A DNA stretch of 56,997 bases from Ruminococcaceae bacterium UBA5295 (GCA_002411365.1 DHSD01000016.1:24619-81615), one strand, 5' to 3'; counted from the first letter of the stretch, positions 35,813-44,465 are shown. Translations and numbers: made by a program. The notes: a model not told the origin generated them from the letters alone.

Positions 35813-36454
35813 TTAGCAATAATAGCTGTAATGCTTTTCGGCAACCGAAAAGCACTGTGTAACAACAGCATTCATTATAAGATAAAATACGCCGGCCACT
35901 GCAAACGGCACCATGCTTACTGCCGACGACACCCAGTCAGACGTAACTTTCAGCAGCTCAACAACGCCTATTACTTCCGCAAGGGATGTATCCTTTACAA
36001 GTGTAATAACTTCATTTCCCATTGGCGGAAGTATGCTCTTTATGACCTGTGGCAGCAGGATGTGAAAAAATGTCTGCTGCTTTGAAAAGCCAAGCACCTT
36101 CGCAGCTTCCCGCTGGCCACGCGGTATCCCTGCTATACCGCCGCGGAAAATCTCTGCAAAATAAGCGGCATAATTGAGCACAAACGCGGTTTCAGCGGCC
36201 GGAAGCCTCTCAAGCTGAATGCCGAAAATTGGTTTAAAAGCATAGAAAATAAACAAAAGCTGCAACATAAGCGGTGTTCCGCGCATAATAAGTATATAAA
36301 TCTGAACAGGTATCCTTATTATTTTTATTTTAGCCATGCGGCCAAGCGCAACAAGCATACCGAGCGGCAAAGCAAGAATCAGCGTTATGAAGAAAATCTG
36401 CAGCGTCGTAAGAGTAGCCTGAAGCATCTGCGACAGCAGAATAGTATAGCTCAA
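35813..36454 (-). CDS. Amino acid ABC transporter permease (HisM/GlnP type)
   Basis: This 213-residue permease has about five membrane helices. Marks are VQIYILIMRGTPLMLQLLFI near the N terminus, typical of the His/Glu/Gln family (YI...RGTPLL.QL), and the EAA loop GQREAAKVLGFSKQQTFFHI. A single permease gene suggests a homodimeric channel. It lies 12 nt upstream of the ATPase gene on the same strand. Confidence 0.93.
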   Translation of the reverse strand: MSYTILLSQMLQATLTTLQIFFITLILALPLGMLVALGRMAKIKIIRIPVQIYILIMRGTPLMLQLLFIFYAFKPIFGIQLERLPAAETAFVLNYAAYFAEIFRGGIAGIPRGQREAAKVLGFSKQQTFFHILLPQVIKSILPPMGNEVITLVKDTSLAEVIGVVELLKVTSDWVSSAVSMVPFAVAGVFYLIMNAVVTQCFSVAEKHYSYYC

Positions 36455-36507
36455 ACAGCAATCCTCCCTAAAACCGGCTTAATGTTTCCAAACGTATCCG
36501 GCCGATT

Positions 36508-37389
36508 TCATTTGCCAACTGTAATTACATCTTTGCCAAACCATTTCCGTGAGATTTTTGCGGCCGTGCCATCTTTAGCCATCTCGTTCAAAGCTCCGTC
36601 AATTTTCTGCTTCAAAGCGTTATCGCCTTTGCGGAACCCCACAACGTAATCTTCCACGGCAAGCGAATCATCTTTGCCGCCTTTATCCTGCAAAATTTTA
36701 TATGCGCCGGGGTTCTTTGTGAGGTAGTACCTCGCTACGACCTCGTCTATTGCAATAGCGTCAATGGTACCATTCTGTATCTCCATAACAGCTTTGCTGT
36801 AGTCGTCTATTTTAACAATGCTTTTAAGCGACTTTTTAAATGCGGCATTTGTGCTGTCGTTAAGCGCTGTTTCAGCAGAAGAATCCGACTGGACACCGAC
36901 CGTTTTTCCGGCAAGGCTGTCAAGGCCTTTGTAGGAAGAACCTGTCTTTATAAGTATTATCTGGTTGTTTTTCATGTAAGGCTCACTCAGTGCAAATTTT
37001 TCAGCGCGCTCCGTAGTCTTGCTGAAACCGTTCCACAGGCAGTCCACATTGCCGTTATTGAGCTCTGCCGTCTTATTATTCCAGTCTATTGGCTGAAATT
37101 TAATTTTTATGTTTAGGCGCTTGCATGCTTCTGTAGCCATATCTATGTCGAAGCCAACTGTTTTCCCTGTTTTTGTGTCGATATACCCCATAGGCGGAAA
37201 AGCTTTGTCAAATCCTAAAACAAACTGATCTGCGGACTTTACTTTTTTCCACGACTCATCTGCAGCTTTTGAGGCCGATGAGTTTGGATTTGCCTTTGAA
37301 GCAGCACCTTGCACAAGGCCGCAGCCTGAGGCAGAAACAATCAAAAGCCCTGCAAGCAGGGCACAAACTGCCTTTTTCATTTTTTTCAT
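36508..37389 (-). CDS. Amino acid ABC transporter substrate-binding lipoprotein
   Basis: This lipoprotein of 293 residues has a signal peptide with lipobox ASGC and a Ser/Ala linker, then a family 3 solute-binding domain. Motifs are FPPMGYIDTKTGKTVGFDID, DCLWNGFSKTTERAEKFALS and SLAGKTVGVQSDSSAE, which include the Arg-containing ligand pocket of amino acid binders. The exact amino acid cannot be deduced. ATG at 37389 with GGGG 8 nt upstream is preferred; an ATG at 37395 is also in frame. It is first in the three-gene unit. Confidence 0.9.
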   Translation of the reverse strand: MKKMKKAVCALLAGLLIVSASGCGLVQGAASKANPNSSASKAADESWKKVKSADQFVLGFDKAFPPMGYIDTKTGKTVGFDIDMATEACKRLNIKIKFQPIDWNNKTAELNNGNVDCLWNGFSKTTERAEKFALSEPYMKNNQIILIKTGSSYKGLDSLAGKTVGVQSDSSAETALNDSTNAAFKKSLKSIVKIDDYSKAVMEIQNGTIDAIAIDEVVARYYLTKNPGAYKILQDKGGKDDSLAVEDYVVGFRKGDNALKQKIDGALNEMAKDGTAAKISRKWFGKDVITVGK

Positions 37390-37624
37390 ATACATTGCCC
37401 CAATCCGCCGGACTTCATCCGGCTGTCTATTAATATGCTATCATATTAGTGTGCTAAAGTAAAGGGGACGCGGAAATTTCGTCATTTTTATCAGTCCTGC
37501 ACAGTTTAGCTAAATCCGATTTGGCAACTATTGCAAAAAAATAATTTCAGGATTTTATCGTTATTACAATAGAAAGCCTGCAGAGCTTAAAGTGAAATTT
37601 AAAGGCTGAGCTTCCATATGCAAT

Positions 37625-37657
37625 GGAAAAGGCCGCCCAAAACGGACGGCCTTTTCT
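37625..37657. terminator. GC-rich hairpin, probable terminator
   Basis: AAAAGGCCG pairs with CGGCCTTTT at a 9-bp stem with a C/G extension, in a region with no open frame. On the minus strand it lies about 190 nt after the small gene at 37846-38040 and may end its transcript; the T run is short on both strands. The stretch 37390-37845 around it is otherwise AT-rich with no gene seen. Confidence 0.5.
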
Positions 37658-37845
37658 GGGGAGAACTAAAGTTTATTAAAGAAGGAGAAAGTATATTAAA
37701 AACTTATAAGCATATTTAATTGACTGTTTTCATCATAAAGCAAAAATATGAACATCCCGCAGAACTTTTTTAAAAAAGTGAGAATGAATTATGAACATCA
37801 TGTTAATATTGTGTGCGCAAAAGAAATTTTTATTCACGCATCTAA

Positions 37846-38040
37846 TTATTCCTTCATTTTCAGCTCTTCAAGCTCATGGGACAATTTTTTCTCTGAACCG
37901 GCGCTTTTCTTCAGCAGGCACTGCTGAGTTTCTTCCGGAAGATGCAGAAATTCGCGCTCGGCTCTGTTGTAATAGCCGTTATAGAAAAAGAACCCAACCG
38001 GCCAGTAGCCCGGATAATTTTCATGAAATCCGTATATCAT
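37846..38040 (-). CDS. Small aromatic-rich protein, unknown function
   Basis: This 64-residue open frame has a strong ribosome site, AAGGGGTGA, 6 nt before ATG at 38040. The N-terminal half is rich in Tyr, Phe, Trp and Gly (YPGYWPVGFFFYNGYYNRAE), and the C-terminal half is charged with Glu and Lys and may form a helix. There is no signal peptide or long membrane helix. I do not recognise a family. The aromatic N terminus recalls small spore- or coat-associated proteins, but that is only a resemblance. It is isolated between the amino acid transporter and pot operons. Confidence 0.55.
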   Translation of the reverse strand: MIYGFHENYPGYWPVGFFFYNGYYNRAEREFLHLPEETQQCLLKKSAGSEKKLSHELEELKMKE

Positions 38041-38211
38041 ATTTTCACCCCTTCAGTAAGTTTTCCGCCAGCCTTATTTTTTAGTATTACAAAATAAGGA
38101 ATATCATTTAAAATTTAGCAGCTGAAGTAGCATGAAAATAGAAGCATTCACAAGAAAAACAAAGAAAATATGGCCTTACAATGGGTAAAATCAATAATAT
38201 ATCAAAAATTA

Positions 38212-38240
38212 TTGACAATATGAGCTTTTCCGATTATTAT
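38212..38240 (+). promoter_or_regulatory. Sigma-A promoter of potABCD
   Basis: A perfect TTGACA, a 17-bp spacer and TATTAT predict a transcript starting near 38247, about 190 nt before the potA start. Confidence 0.8.
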
Positions 38241-38246
38241 TTGATA

Positions 38247-38439
38247 TGTTGCGTTTGCATCTTGGAAGGCCGTTATGCCATAAAATGGCATGGCTTTCTG
38301 CATCGGCAGTATGGCTGCCGCAGGTTAAAAACTGCGAAAAATCCTTTGCGGAGGGCAGCCCGAAAATAAAGTACGGCCGAAAATGCGTACAGTTAAACAG
38401 CTCGCGCAGCTTTATTTCACCGCAAAGGGGATGCACAGA
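38247..38439 (+). promoter_or_regulatory. Structured potA leader with Shine-Dalgarno sequestration
   Basis: The leader contains three predicted structures. Hairpin 1 (38265-38298) pairs GAAGGCC with GGCTTTC and ATGCCAT with ATGGCAT. Hairpin 2 (38304-38320) pairs CGGCAG with CTGCCG, and its right arm overlaps an alternative CGCAG/CTGCG hairpin (38319-38336). In the third, CCTTTGCGG (38343-38351) is perfectly complementary to CCGCAAAGG (38420-38428). The latter holds the AAAGGGG ribosome site. The stem is extended inside by AAATAAAG/CTTTATTT. No intrinsic terminator is present, so control would be at translation initiation. I do not recognise a known riboswitch class. Confidence 0.6.
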
Positions 38440-39576
38440 TTGGAAAAGCAATCAATCGTGTCGTTAAAAAATATCTCCGTTTCTTTTGATGGAGAACCTG
38501 TGCTGAGGGACTTCAGCCTCGACATTGGCGATAGAGAATTTGTTACACTCCTCGGTCCATCAGGGTGCGGAAAGACAACCACTCTCCGAATAATCGGGGG
38601 ATTTACCCGGCCTGACTCAGGCGACGTTTTTTTCAAAGGCAGGAAAATTACAAACCTCCCGCCCCATAAACGCGAAGTAAATACCATTTTTCAGAAATAT
38701 GCACTTTTCCCGCATTTAAATGTCTATGACAATGTCGCTTTCGGGATGCGTGTCCATGGCAAAAGCGAACGTGAAATTAAATCGAAAGTCAGTGAGATGC
38801 TCAGCATGGTGAATCTCCAGGGCTTTGAGCACCGCGGAGTTAACCAACTTTCCGGCGGCCAGCAGCAGCGCGTTGCCATCGCACGTGCCCTGGCTAATGG
38901 GCCTAAAGTTCTTCTGCTTGACGAGCCTCTCGGCGCGCTTGACATGAAACTGCGCAAAGACATGCAGAACGAGCTGAAAAAAATCCAGAAACAGACGGGA
39001 ATCACTTTTCTGTTTGTGACACACGACCAGGAAGAAGCGCTTTCAATGTCTGACGAAGTAGTAGTTATGGACAAAGGCGCCATCCAGCAGATAGGCACGC
39101 CGCTTGATATCTACAATGAGCCTAAGAATGCATTTGTAGCTGACTTTATAGGCGAGAGCAACATACTTGACGGAAGAATGCGCGAAGATTATCTTGTTGA
39201 GTTTTCAGGGCGTAAATTCCGCTGCGAAGATAAAGGATTCCGCACCGACGAGCCCGTTGACGTCGTTATCCGCCCTGAAGATATCTGCATAATCCCACCT
39301 GATGAAAACCATCTTTCCGGCACTGTCCAGAATGTTACATTCAAAGGCGTATTCTATGAAATAATTGTAGACGTGCACGGCTTTAAGTGGATGATACAGA
39401 CCATCAACCGCGCAACATCGGGCACTGAAATCGGCTTTGATATACAGCCTGACGGGATACATGTAATGCATAAATCAGAATATTCAGGCACCTTTGGCGA
39501 CTACAGCTCTTTCAGCGACGAAATGGATGAGAGCGTTACCGGCACCGGCCTTGAAGCGGAAGGATCTGTTACATGA
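38440..39576 (+). CDS. potA: Spermidine/putrescine ABC transporter ATP-binding protein PotA
   Basis: This 378-residue ATPase has Walker A LLGPSGCGKTTTLR, a Q-loop in VNTIFQKYALFPHLNVYDNV typical of PotA, signature LSGGQQQRVA, Walker B VLLLDEPLGALD and switch His in FVTHDQEEAL, followed by a C-terminal TOBE/OB domain (VIRPEDICII onward). The start is taken as TTG at 38440, 9 nt after AAGGGG; ATG at 38431 follows the site with no spacing and a frame to 38383 lies inside the leader. It energises polyamine import with potB, potC and potD. The end overlaps potB as ATGA. Confidence 0.92.
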   Translation: MEKQSIVSLKNISVSFDGEPVLRDFSLDIGDREFVTLLGPSGCGKTTTLRIIGGFTRPDSGDVFFKGRKITNLPPHKREVNTIFQKYALFPHLNVYDNVAFGMRVHGKSEREIKSKVSEMLSMVNLQGFEHRGVNQLSGGQQQRVAIARALANGPKVLLLDEPLGALDMKLRKDMQNELKKIQKQTGITFLFVTHDQEEALSMSDEVVVMDKGAIQQIGTPLDIYNEPKNAFVADFIGESNILDGRMREDYLVEFSGRKFRCEDKGFRTDEPVDVVIRPEDICIIPPDENHLSGTVQNVTFKGVFYEIIVDVHGFKWMIQTINRATSGTEIGFDIQPDGIHVMHKSEYSGTFGDYSSFSDEMDESVTGTGLEAEGSVT

Positions 39577-40391
39577 AATCGAAATCAGCAGCTTTCCCCT
39601 ATCTTGTCTGGATGGCTATATTTATTATTGTTCCAACAGCCCTTGTTGCCATTTTCGCATTTACAGACCGAAGCGGAAATTTCACACTGAGAAACATTGA
39701 AAGTGTCGGCCAGTACTCAAACGTATTTCTCCGCTCAATATGGCTCGGTGCTGTTGCAACGCTCATATGTCTTATTCTCGGGTATCCGCTCGCATATATT
39801 ATCTCGCGCGCCCATGCACGCAGACAGAATGTCCTCATTATGCTTGTAATGCTACCTATGTGGATGAATTTTCTGCTGCGCACCTATGCGTGGATGACAT
39901 TGCTGGAAGACAGCGGGCTTATAAACCACGCGCTTAATTTTCTCGGGCTTCCTTCTGTGCACATGATAAACACGCCGGGTGCCGTAGTTCTCGGTATGGT
40001 TTACAATTATATACCTTACATGATACTTCCGATTTACTCGGTCCTTACAAAAATAGACCCCAGCGTTATTGAGGCCGCCGAAGACCTCGGCGCTGACGGC
40101 AAAACCGTTTTTCTGCGTGTCACACTGCCTATGAGCATGCCTGGGATAATCTCAGGCGTTACAATGGTTTTCGTGCCCGCCGTAAGCACATTCATAATCT
40201 CAAAAATGCTCGGCGGCGGAAGCAACCTGCTTATCGGTGACCTTATTGATATGCAGTTTCTCGGCAGTGCATACAATCCGAACCTCGGCTCCGCCATATC
40301 GCTCGTACTGATGGTGCTTATTCTCATCTGCATGGGCATTATGAATGAATTTGATGAAAATGGCGCGTCGGAAGGAGGCCTGATGGTATGA
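39573..40391 (+). CDS. potB: Spermidine/putrescine ABC transporter permease PotB
   Basis: This 272-residue permease has six membrane helices. Features are the N-terminal PYLVWMAIFIIVPTALVAIF, the region LVMLPMWMNFLLRTYAWMTL, and the EAA loop VIEAAEDLGADGKTVFLRVT. The LLRTYAW motif is typical of PotB. It starts inside the potA stop (ATGA) and ends overlapping potC in the same way, so the genes are tightly coupled. Confidence 0.94.
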   Translation: MKSKSAAFPYLVWMAIFIIVPTALVAIFAFTDRSGNFTLRNIESVGQYSNVFLRSIWLGAVATLICLILGYPLAYIISRAHARRQNVLIMLVMLPMWMNFLLRTYAWMTLLEDSGLINHALNFLGLPSVHMINTPGAVVLGMVYNYIPYMILPIYSVLTKIDPSVIEAAEDLGADGKTVFLRVTLPMSMPGIISGVTMVFVPAVSTFIISKMLGGGSNLLIGDLIDMQFLGSAYNPNLGSAISLVLMVLILICMGIMNEFDENGASEGGLMV

Positions 40392-41200
40392 AAGTGGCTT
40401 CCCGAATATACACCGTCTTGATTTTTCTTTTCCTTTATGCGCCTATTGCTGTGCTTATAGCTTTTTCATTTAACGGTTCCTCGGTAATGAGCCGTTCCGT
40501 ATGGACCGGCTGTTCGCTTAAATGGTACCAGCAGCTGTTTCAGGACAAGATGCTGCTAACTTCTCTGCGCAACACACTTATTATCGCAGTGGTGGCCGCT
40601 ATAGTTTCCACTGCCATAGGCACAACGGCTGCCATTGGTATCAGCGGGATGAATAAGTGGATGAGGCACGCTGTGATGAATATCACAAATTTTCCTATGG
40701 TAAATCCCGATATTGTAACGGGCGTTTCGCTTATGCTTCTCTTTGTTGCAATCTCAAAATTTATGGGGAATGTTTCTCTTGGTATGGGTTCGCTCATTCT
40801 ATCACACATCACATTCTGCCTGCCATACGTTATTCTCTCAATCATGCCAAAACTGCAGCAGATGGACCCCAATCTTTACGAAGCCGCACAAGACCTCGGC
40901 TGCACACCGGTAGCGGGCTTTTTCCGTGTCGTGCTGCCTGAAATCATGCCAGGCGTGATTACGGGCCTTATAATGGCATTTACACTTTCTATCGATGACT
41001 TTGTAGTCAGCTATTTTACAAGCGGCACAACGCAGACGCTGCCAATATTCATCTATGCAATGACGCGCAAGCGCGTAAGCCCTGAAATCAATGCGCTTTC
41101 CACATTGCTTTTTGGCATAATCTTGTTTCTTCTGTTTGTCATAAATATCCGCACTTCAAGGGAAATCCACCACAGCAGAGCATCTGGCAAGGAGGTATAG
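40388..41200 (+). CDS. potC: Spermidine/putrescine ABC transporter permease PotC
   Basis: This 270-residue second permease has FLYAPIAVLIAFSFNGS at the N terminus, a hallmark of PotC, six membrane helices, the segment NFPMVNPDIVTGVSLMLLF and the EAA loop LYEAAQDLGCTPVAGFFRVV. FTLSIDDFVVSYFTSG is also typical. It pairs with PotB to form the channel and precedes potD by 7 nt. Confidence 0.95.
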   Translation: MKVASRIYTVLIFLFLYAPIAVLIAFSFNGSSVMSRSVWTGCSLKWYQQLFQDKMLLTSLRNTLIIAVVAAIVSTAIGTTAAIGISGMNKWMRHAVMNITNFPMVNPDIVTGVSLMLLFVAISKFMGNVSLGMGSLILSHITFCLPYVILSIMPKLQQMDPNLYEAAQDLGCTPVAGFFRVVLPEIMPGVITGLIMAFTLSIDDFVVSYFTSGTTQTLPIFIYAMTRKRVSPEINALSTLLFGIILFLLFVINIRTSREIHHSRASGKEV

Positions 41201-41207
41201 ACCACCG

Positions 41208-42395
41208 ATGAAAAAATGGATTGCAGCCTGCTGCACCGCCATGTTCCTTTTCAGTGGAATGCCAGCTTATGCCGCCGCGCCCAAACCTGCAAAAGCGCCT
41301 GCGGGTGTCACGATAAATGTGTATAACTGGGGGGAATACATCTCTTCAGGCAAAGACGGCTCTATGGATGTAAATGCGGAATTCACAAAAGAAACCGGCA
41401 TTAAAGTAAACTACACAACATTTGAAGACAACGAAACTATGTATTCAAAAATTGCCGGCGGCGGAGCAAGCTATGACGTAATCTTCCCATCAGACTATAT
41501 GGTGTCAAAAATGGTAAAGGGAAAAATGCTTGCAAGGCTCAATTATAATAACATCCCAAACTATAAATATATTGACCGTAATTACCGCAGTGAGATTTAT
41601 GACCCCAAAGGCGAATACTCGGTTCCGTACACATGGGGTGTTGTAGGCATATTCTACAATAAAAAGTATGTAAAAGAAAAAATGGACAGCTGGAAAATTC
41701 TCTGGAATAAAAAATATGCTGGAAAAATACTGATGTTCGACAACCCGCGCGACTCGTTCGGAATCGCGCAGAAAATTCTCGGCTATTCGTACAACTCAAC
41801 AAACCTCAGCCAATGGAATGATGCCGCAAAGCTGCTTGAAAAGCAAAAGCCTCTCGTGCAGGCTTATGTGATGGATCAGATCTTTGACAAAATGTCGAGC
41901 GGAGAGGCCTGGCTCGCACCATATTATGCAGGGGACGCCGCAACACTTGTGCATGACAACCCGGATATTGGCTTTGCCATCCCAACAAAAGAAGGCACAA
42001 ATTTTTTTGTGGACGCCATGTGCATTCCTGCAAACACTAAACATAAAAAAGAGGCCGAGGCCTATATAAATTTTCTGTGCAGGCCAGACGTGGCAGCAGC
42101 AAATATGGAACAGGTAGGATATTCGACTCCTGAAACAGCCGCGAAGAAGCTGCTGCCAAAAGAAACACAGGACAACCCGATCATCTACCCTCCGGACAGT
42201 ATCATAAAAAAGTCGGAAACTTATGTGAATCTTCCAGAAGACACAAGTATGCAGATAAATTCACTGTGGGCAGAGGTAAAAATGGGCGGCGCCGGCCAAA
42301 CAACAACGCTAATCATAGTATTGGCATGTTTCCTCCTCGTTTATATCGGCATTGCTGTTTTTAAAAGGGTTAAGCGGAAACGCGAGTCAATTTAA
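41208..42395 (+). CDS. potD: Polyamine-binding protein PotD with C-terminal membrane anchor
   Basis: The 395-residue binding protein has an N-terminal signal peptide ending near PAYAAAP and a PotD/PotF-type domain: INVYNWGEYIS, NYTTFEDNETMYSKI, YDVIFPSDYMVSKM, YTWGVVGIFYN and APYYAGDAATL. Unlike most Gram-positive PotD it does not have a convincing lipobox; an IAAC tetrapeptide is too near the N terminus. Instead it ends in a hydrophobic helix (about 366-383, LIIVLACFLLVYIGIAVF) and a KRVKRKRE tail, which should tether it in the membrane by its C terminus. It delivers spermidine or putrescine to PotBC. Confidence 0.92.
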   Translation: MKKWIAACCTAMFLFSGMPAYAAAPKPAKAPAGVTINVYNWGEYISSGKDGSMDVNAEFTKETGIKVNYTTFEDNETMYSKIAGGGASYDVIFPSDYMVSKMVKGKMLARLNYNNIPNYKYIDRNYRSEIYDPKGEYSVPYTWGVVGIFYNKKYVKEKMDSWKILWNKKYAGKILMFDNPRDSFGIAQKILGYSYNSTNLSQWNDAAKLLEKQKPLVQAYVMDQIFDKMSSGEAWLAPYYAGDAATLVHDNPDIGFAIPTKEGTNFFVDAMCIPANTKHKKEAEAYINFLCRPDVAAANMEQVGYSTPETAAKKLLPKETQDNPIIYPPDSIIKKSETYVNLPEDTSMQINSLWAEVKMGGAGQTTTLIIVLACFLLVYIGIAVFKRVKRKRESI

Positions 42396-42470
42396 ATACA
42401 TTAATTATTCAAATATCATTCTTGATTTTAACTTCAATTGAAAATAATTCGTTAATTCTGCTAAAAAGTA

Positions 42471-42499
42471 TTGGCATGGCGCTTTAACTGCTTTATAAT
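42471..42499 (+). promoter_or_regulatory. Promoter of the L,D-transpeptidase gene
   Basis: TTGGCA, a 17-bp spacer and TATAAT lie about 60 nt upstream of the start codon. Confidence 0.7.
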
Positions 42500-42559
42500 A
42501 AAATTAAAGTTGATTTCAAAACTTTTGTGACAACTGAAGTAAAGGAAGTTTTATCGAGG

Positions 42560-43246
42560 ATGAATTATTATTACCGGATACTGCATCCAATAAAAAGGAG
42601 ATGTAACAGCCGGAAAAAGCACATCGGCGTTGTCATAGCAATACTGCTGATTGCTGCCGGTGTTTCAGTGCTTGCCGAAAATCCTGGCAACAATCACATA
42701 TTTGCGGCCGTATCTCCTAAGTTTGTTTCGTCCGGCACCTCAAGTGCCCAAAACGCCTCAAGCGCTGCTAAAGATGAATCTGCCCCGTTGGCAGCGCGGC
42801 AAAGTTCAGCGGCCTCATCAAAAATTGATATGGCAACAGCCCCTGCTCAGGTATCACTTGAAAGGGCTGATTTGCCACTTAGAATATATGTCTCAATCAG
42901 GCGGCAAAGGGTTACGGTTTATGATTCTTACGGATTGATTGTAAAACAGTTTGTATGCTCCACAGGGACCGAAGGCAGTGAAACGCCCGTCGGAACTTTC
43001 CGCACATCAACGAAGGGCAAGTCTTTTTATAGCAAGAGTGTTAGCGAAGGCGGTTATTACTGGACGCAGTTTAAAGGCGATTATCTTTTCCACAGTATAC
43101 CGTTCGACCAAAATTACAAATTAAAGCCGGAGGAAGCAGCAAAGCTTGGCACTCCTGCTTCACATGGATGCGTACGGCTTTCCATTGAAAATGCTAAATG
43201 GATATATGACCATATTTCGCGCGGCACCGTTGTAACTATTAAATAA
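42560..43246 (+). CDS. L,D-transpeptidase (YkuD domain), membrane-anchored
   Basis: This 228-residue protein has a basic N terminus, one membrane helix (about 24-40, VVIAILLIAAGVSVLA), a low-complexity Ala/Ser linker, and a YkuD domain with CSTGTEGSETPVGTF and the catalytic ASHGCVRLS (His, Cys, Arg). Such enzymes make 3-3 cross-links in peptidoglycan or attach proteins. ATG at 42560 follows AAAGGAAG at 11 nt; a GTG at 42527 is in frame but less likely. The HAD gene follows by 28 nt. Confidence 0.9.
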   Translation: MNYYYRILHPIKRRCNSRKKHIGVVIAILLIAAGVSVLAENPGNNHIFAAVSPKFVSSGTSSAQNASSAAKDESAPLAARQSSAASSKIDMATAPAQVSLERADLPLRIYVSIRRQRVTVYDSYGLIVKQFVCSTGTEGSETPVGTFRTSTKGKSFYSKSVSEGGYYWTQFKGDYLFHSIPFDQNYKLKPEEAAKLGTPASHGCVRLSIENAKWIYDHISRGTVVTIK

Positions 43247-43274
43247 ATAAAATTCCAGAAAAAGAGAAGACAAA

Positions 43275-43913
43275 ATGCAGAACAGACACGAAGGAATAAT
43301 ATTTGATTTAGACGGAACGCTTTGGGATTCTTCAGAAGAGGTCGCAGTTGCTTGGAGCGGTGTTTTGAAGCGCCATTTCAAACTTGAAATTTCAAACGAA
43401 GAAATGAAGGGCCTCATGGGAAAAACAATGGATGATATTTTCCGCAGGCTTTTACCACCCTCCACATCAAACGCGCAGGCCATGCAGATTGCCGCCGAGT
43501 GCTGCAATGCGGAGCAGGAATATCTAAGGCAGCACGGTGCACGCCTTTTCCCCCATGTCCCCGAAGTTTTAGAAAAGCTAAGCCGTACATATCAGCTTTT
43601 TATCGTAAGCAACTGCGATAAAGGTTATATCGAAACATTCCTTTATTATTATAAATTTGAGCCGCTGTTTTCAGACACTGAATGCTTCGGCCACACAGGC
43701 AAACAGAAAGGAAGCAGCATACGCCTTTTGCTTGGACGCAATCCACTGCAAAAAGCGGTTTATGTTGGGGATACCCACCTCGATATGGCAGCAGCCAAAT
43801 TTGCAGGCATTCCGTTTATTCACGCGGATTATGGATTTGAAAAAGTTCCCGAAGCATCTTGCTCCATATCTTCTTTTGATGAACTGCCCAAAACTGTTTC
43901 TGAAATATTATAG
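43275..43913 (+). CDS. HAD-family hydrolase, phosphoglycolate phosphatase-like
   Basis: This 212-residue phosphatase shows the HAD motifs: motif I IIFDLDGTLWDS with the nucleophile Asp, motif II FIVSNCDKGY, and motif III/IV VYVGDTHLDMAAAKFAGIPF. A helical cap sits between motifs I and II. The Gph-like subfamily hydrolyses small phosphoesters; the substrate is unknown. It is the second gene after the L,D-transpeptidase. Confidence 0.88.
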   Translation: MQNRHEGIIFDLDGTLWDSSEEVAVAWSGVLKRHFKLEISNEEMKGLMGKTMDDIFRRLLPPSTSNAQAMQIAAECCNAEQEYLRQHGARLFPHVPEVLEKLSRTYQLFIVSNCDKGYIETFLYYYKFEPLFSDTECFGHTGKQKGSSIRLLLGRNPLQKAVYVGDTHLDMAAAKFAGIPFIHADYGFEKVPEASCSISSFDELPKTVSEIL

Positions 43914-44007
43914 GATAAAATAAAGCAGCATAAATTTTTTCCATTTTGCCTCTTGGCTTGTGAATTGATAAGTTTTAAGCTTTTGCTATCTGAAAGGAGT
44001 TCGTTTT

Positions 44008-44454
44008 ATGAATTGGTTCACACGGTTTACCATATGGCTGAACCGTTTTATGGCAGGCCGGCATGGAGGCGACCAGTTTTCCGCAGCGCTGCTTATACTT
44101 TACTGCACGCTTCTTATACTTTCCAGCATTTTCAGAAGCGGGCTGCTCCTGTTCCTGGCTACGGCCGCGCTTATATGGTGTATTTGGCGTATGTTTTCAC
44201 GTAACAGCGAGCGCCGCTGGAAAGAAAACGACTGGTTCTTGAGCTGGTGGACGCCATTTTGGCATTGGCTGCGCAGTCTTTCTTCGCGGTTCCATTCAGC
44301 GCAAGATTATGCGGCAATAAAGGCGCGTGACCGTGCAGTATGCCGCTACTTTAAGTGCCCAAAATGCAAAAGCAGGCTTAGAGTTCCAAAAGGAAAGGGC
44401 AGAATTTCCATCACCTGCCCTGTGTGTCATACGCAGTTTATCAAACGCACATAA
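44008..44454 (+). CDS. Small membrane protein with C-terminal zinc ribbon, unknown function
   Basis: The 148-residue protein has two membrane helices (about 27-60), a Trp-rich juxtamembrane segment (WFLSWWTPFWHWL) and a C-terminal zinc ribbon with CPKC and CPVC pairs about 22 residues apart, around RLRVPKGKGRISI. The ribbon would be cytoplasmic if the helices form a hairpin. The family is common in Clostridia but has no known role that I can name. The ribosome site is AAAGGAG before ATG at 44008, and a strong terminator follows. Confidence 0.75.
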   Translation: MNWFTRFTIWLNRFMAGRHGGDQFSAALLILYCTLLILSSIFRSGLLLFLATAALIWCIWRMFSRNSERRWKENDWFLSWWTPFWHWLRSLSSRFHSAQDYAAIKARDRAVCRYFKCPKCKSRLRVPKGKGRISITCPVCHTQFIKRT

Positions 44455-44465
44455 CACACCTAAAT

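Noticed and set aside
37764..37779. A 16-nt AT palindrome (A CTTTTTT AAAAAAG T)
   Set aside because: It is composed of T and A runs in AT-rich spacer DNA; too simple to claim as a site or terminator.
38181..38369. A 62-codon plus-strand ORF upstream of potA
   Set aside because: It starts before the potA promoter, runs through the structured leader and has no clear ribosome site.
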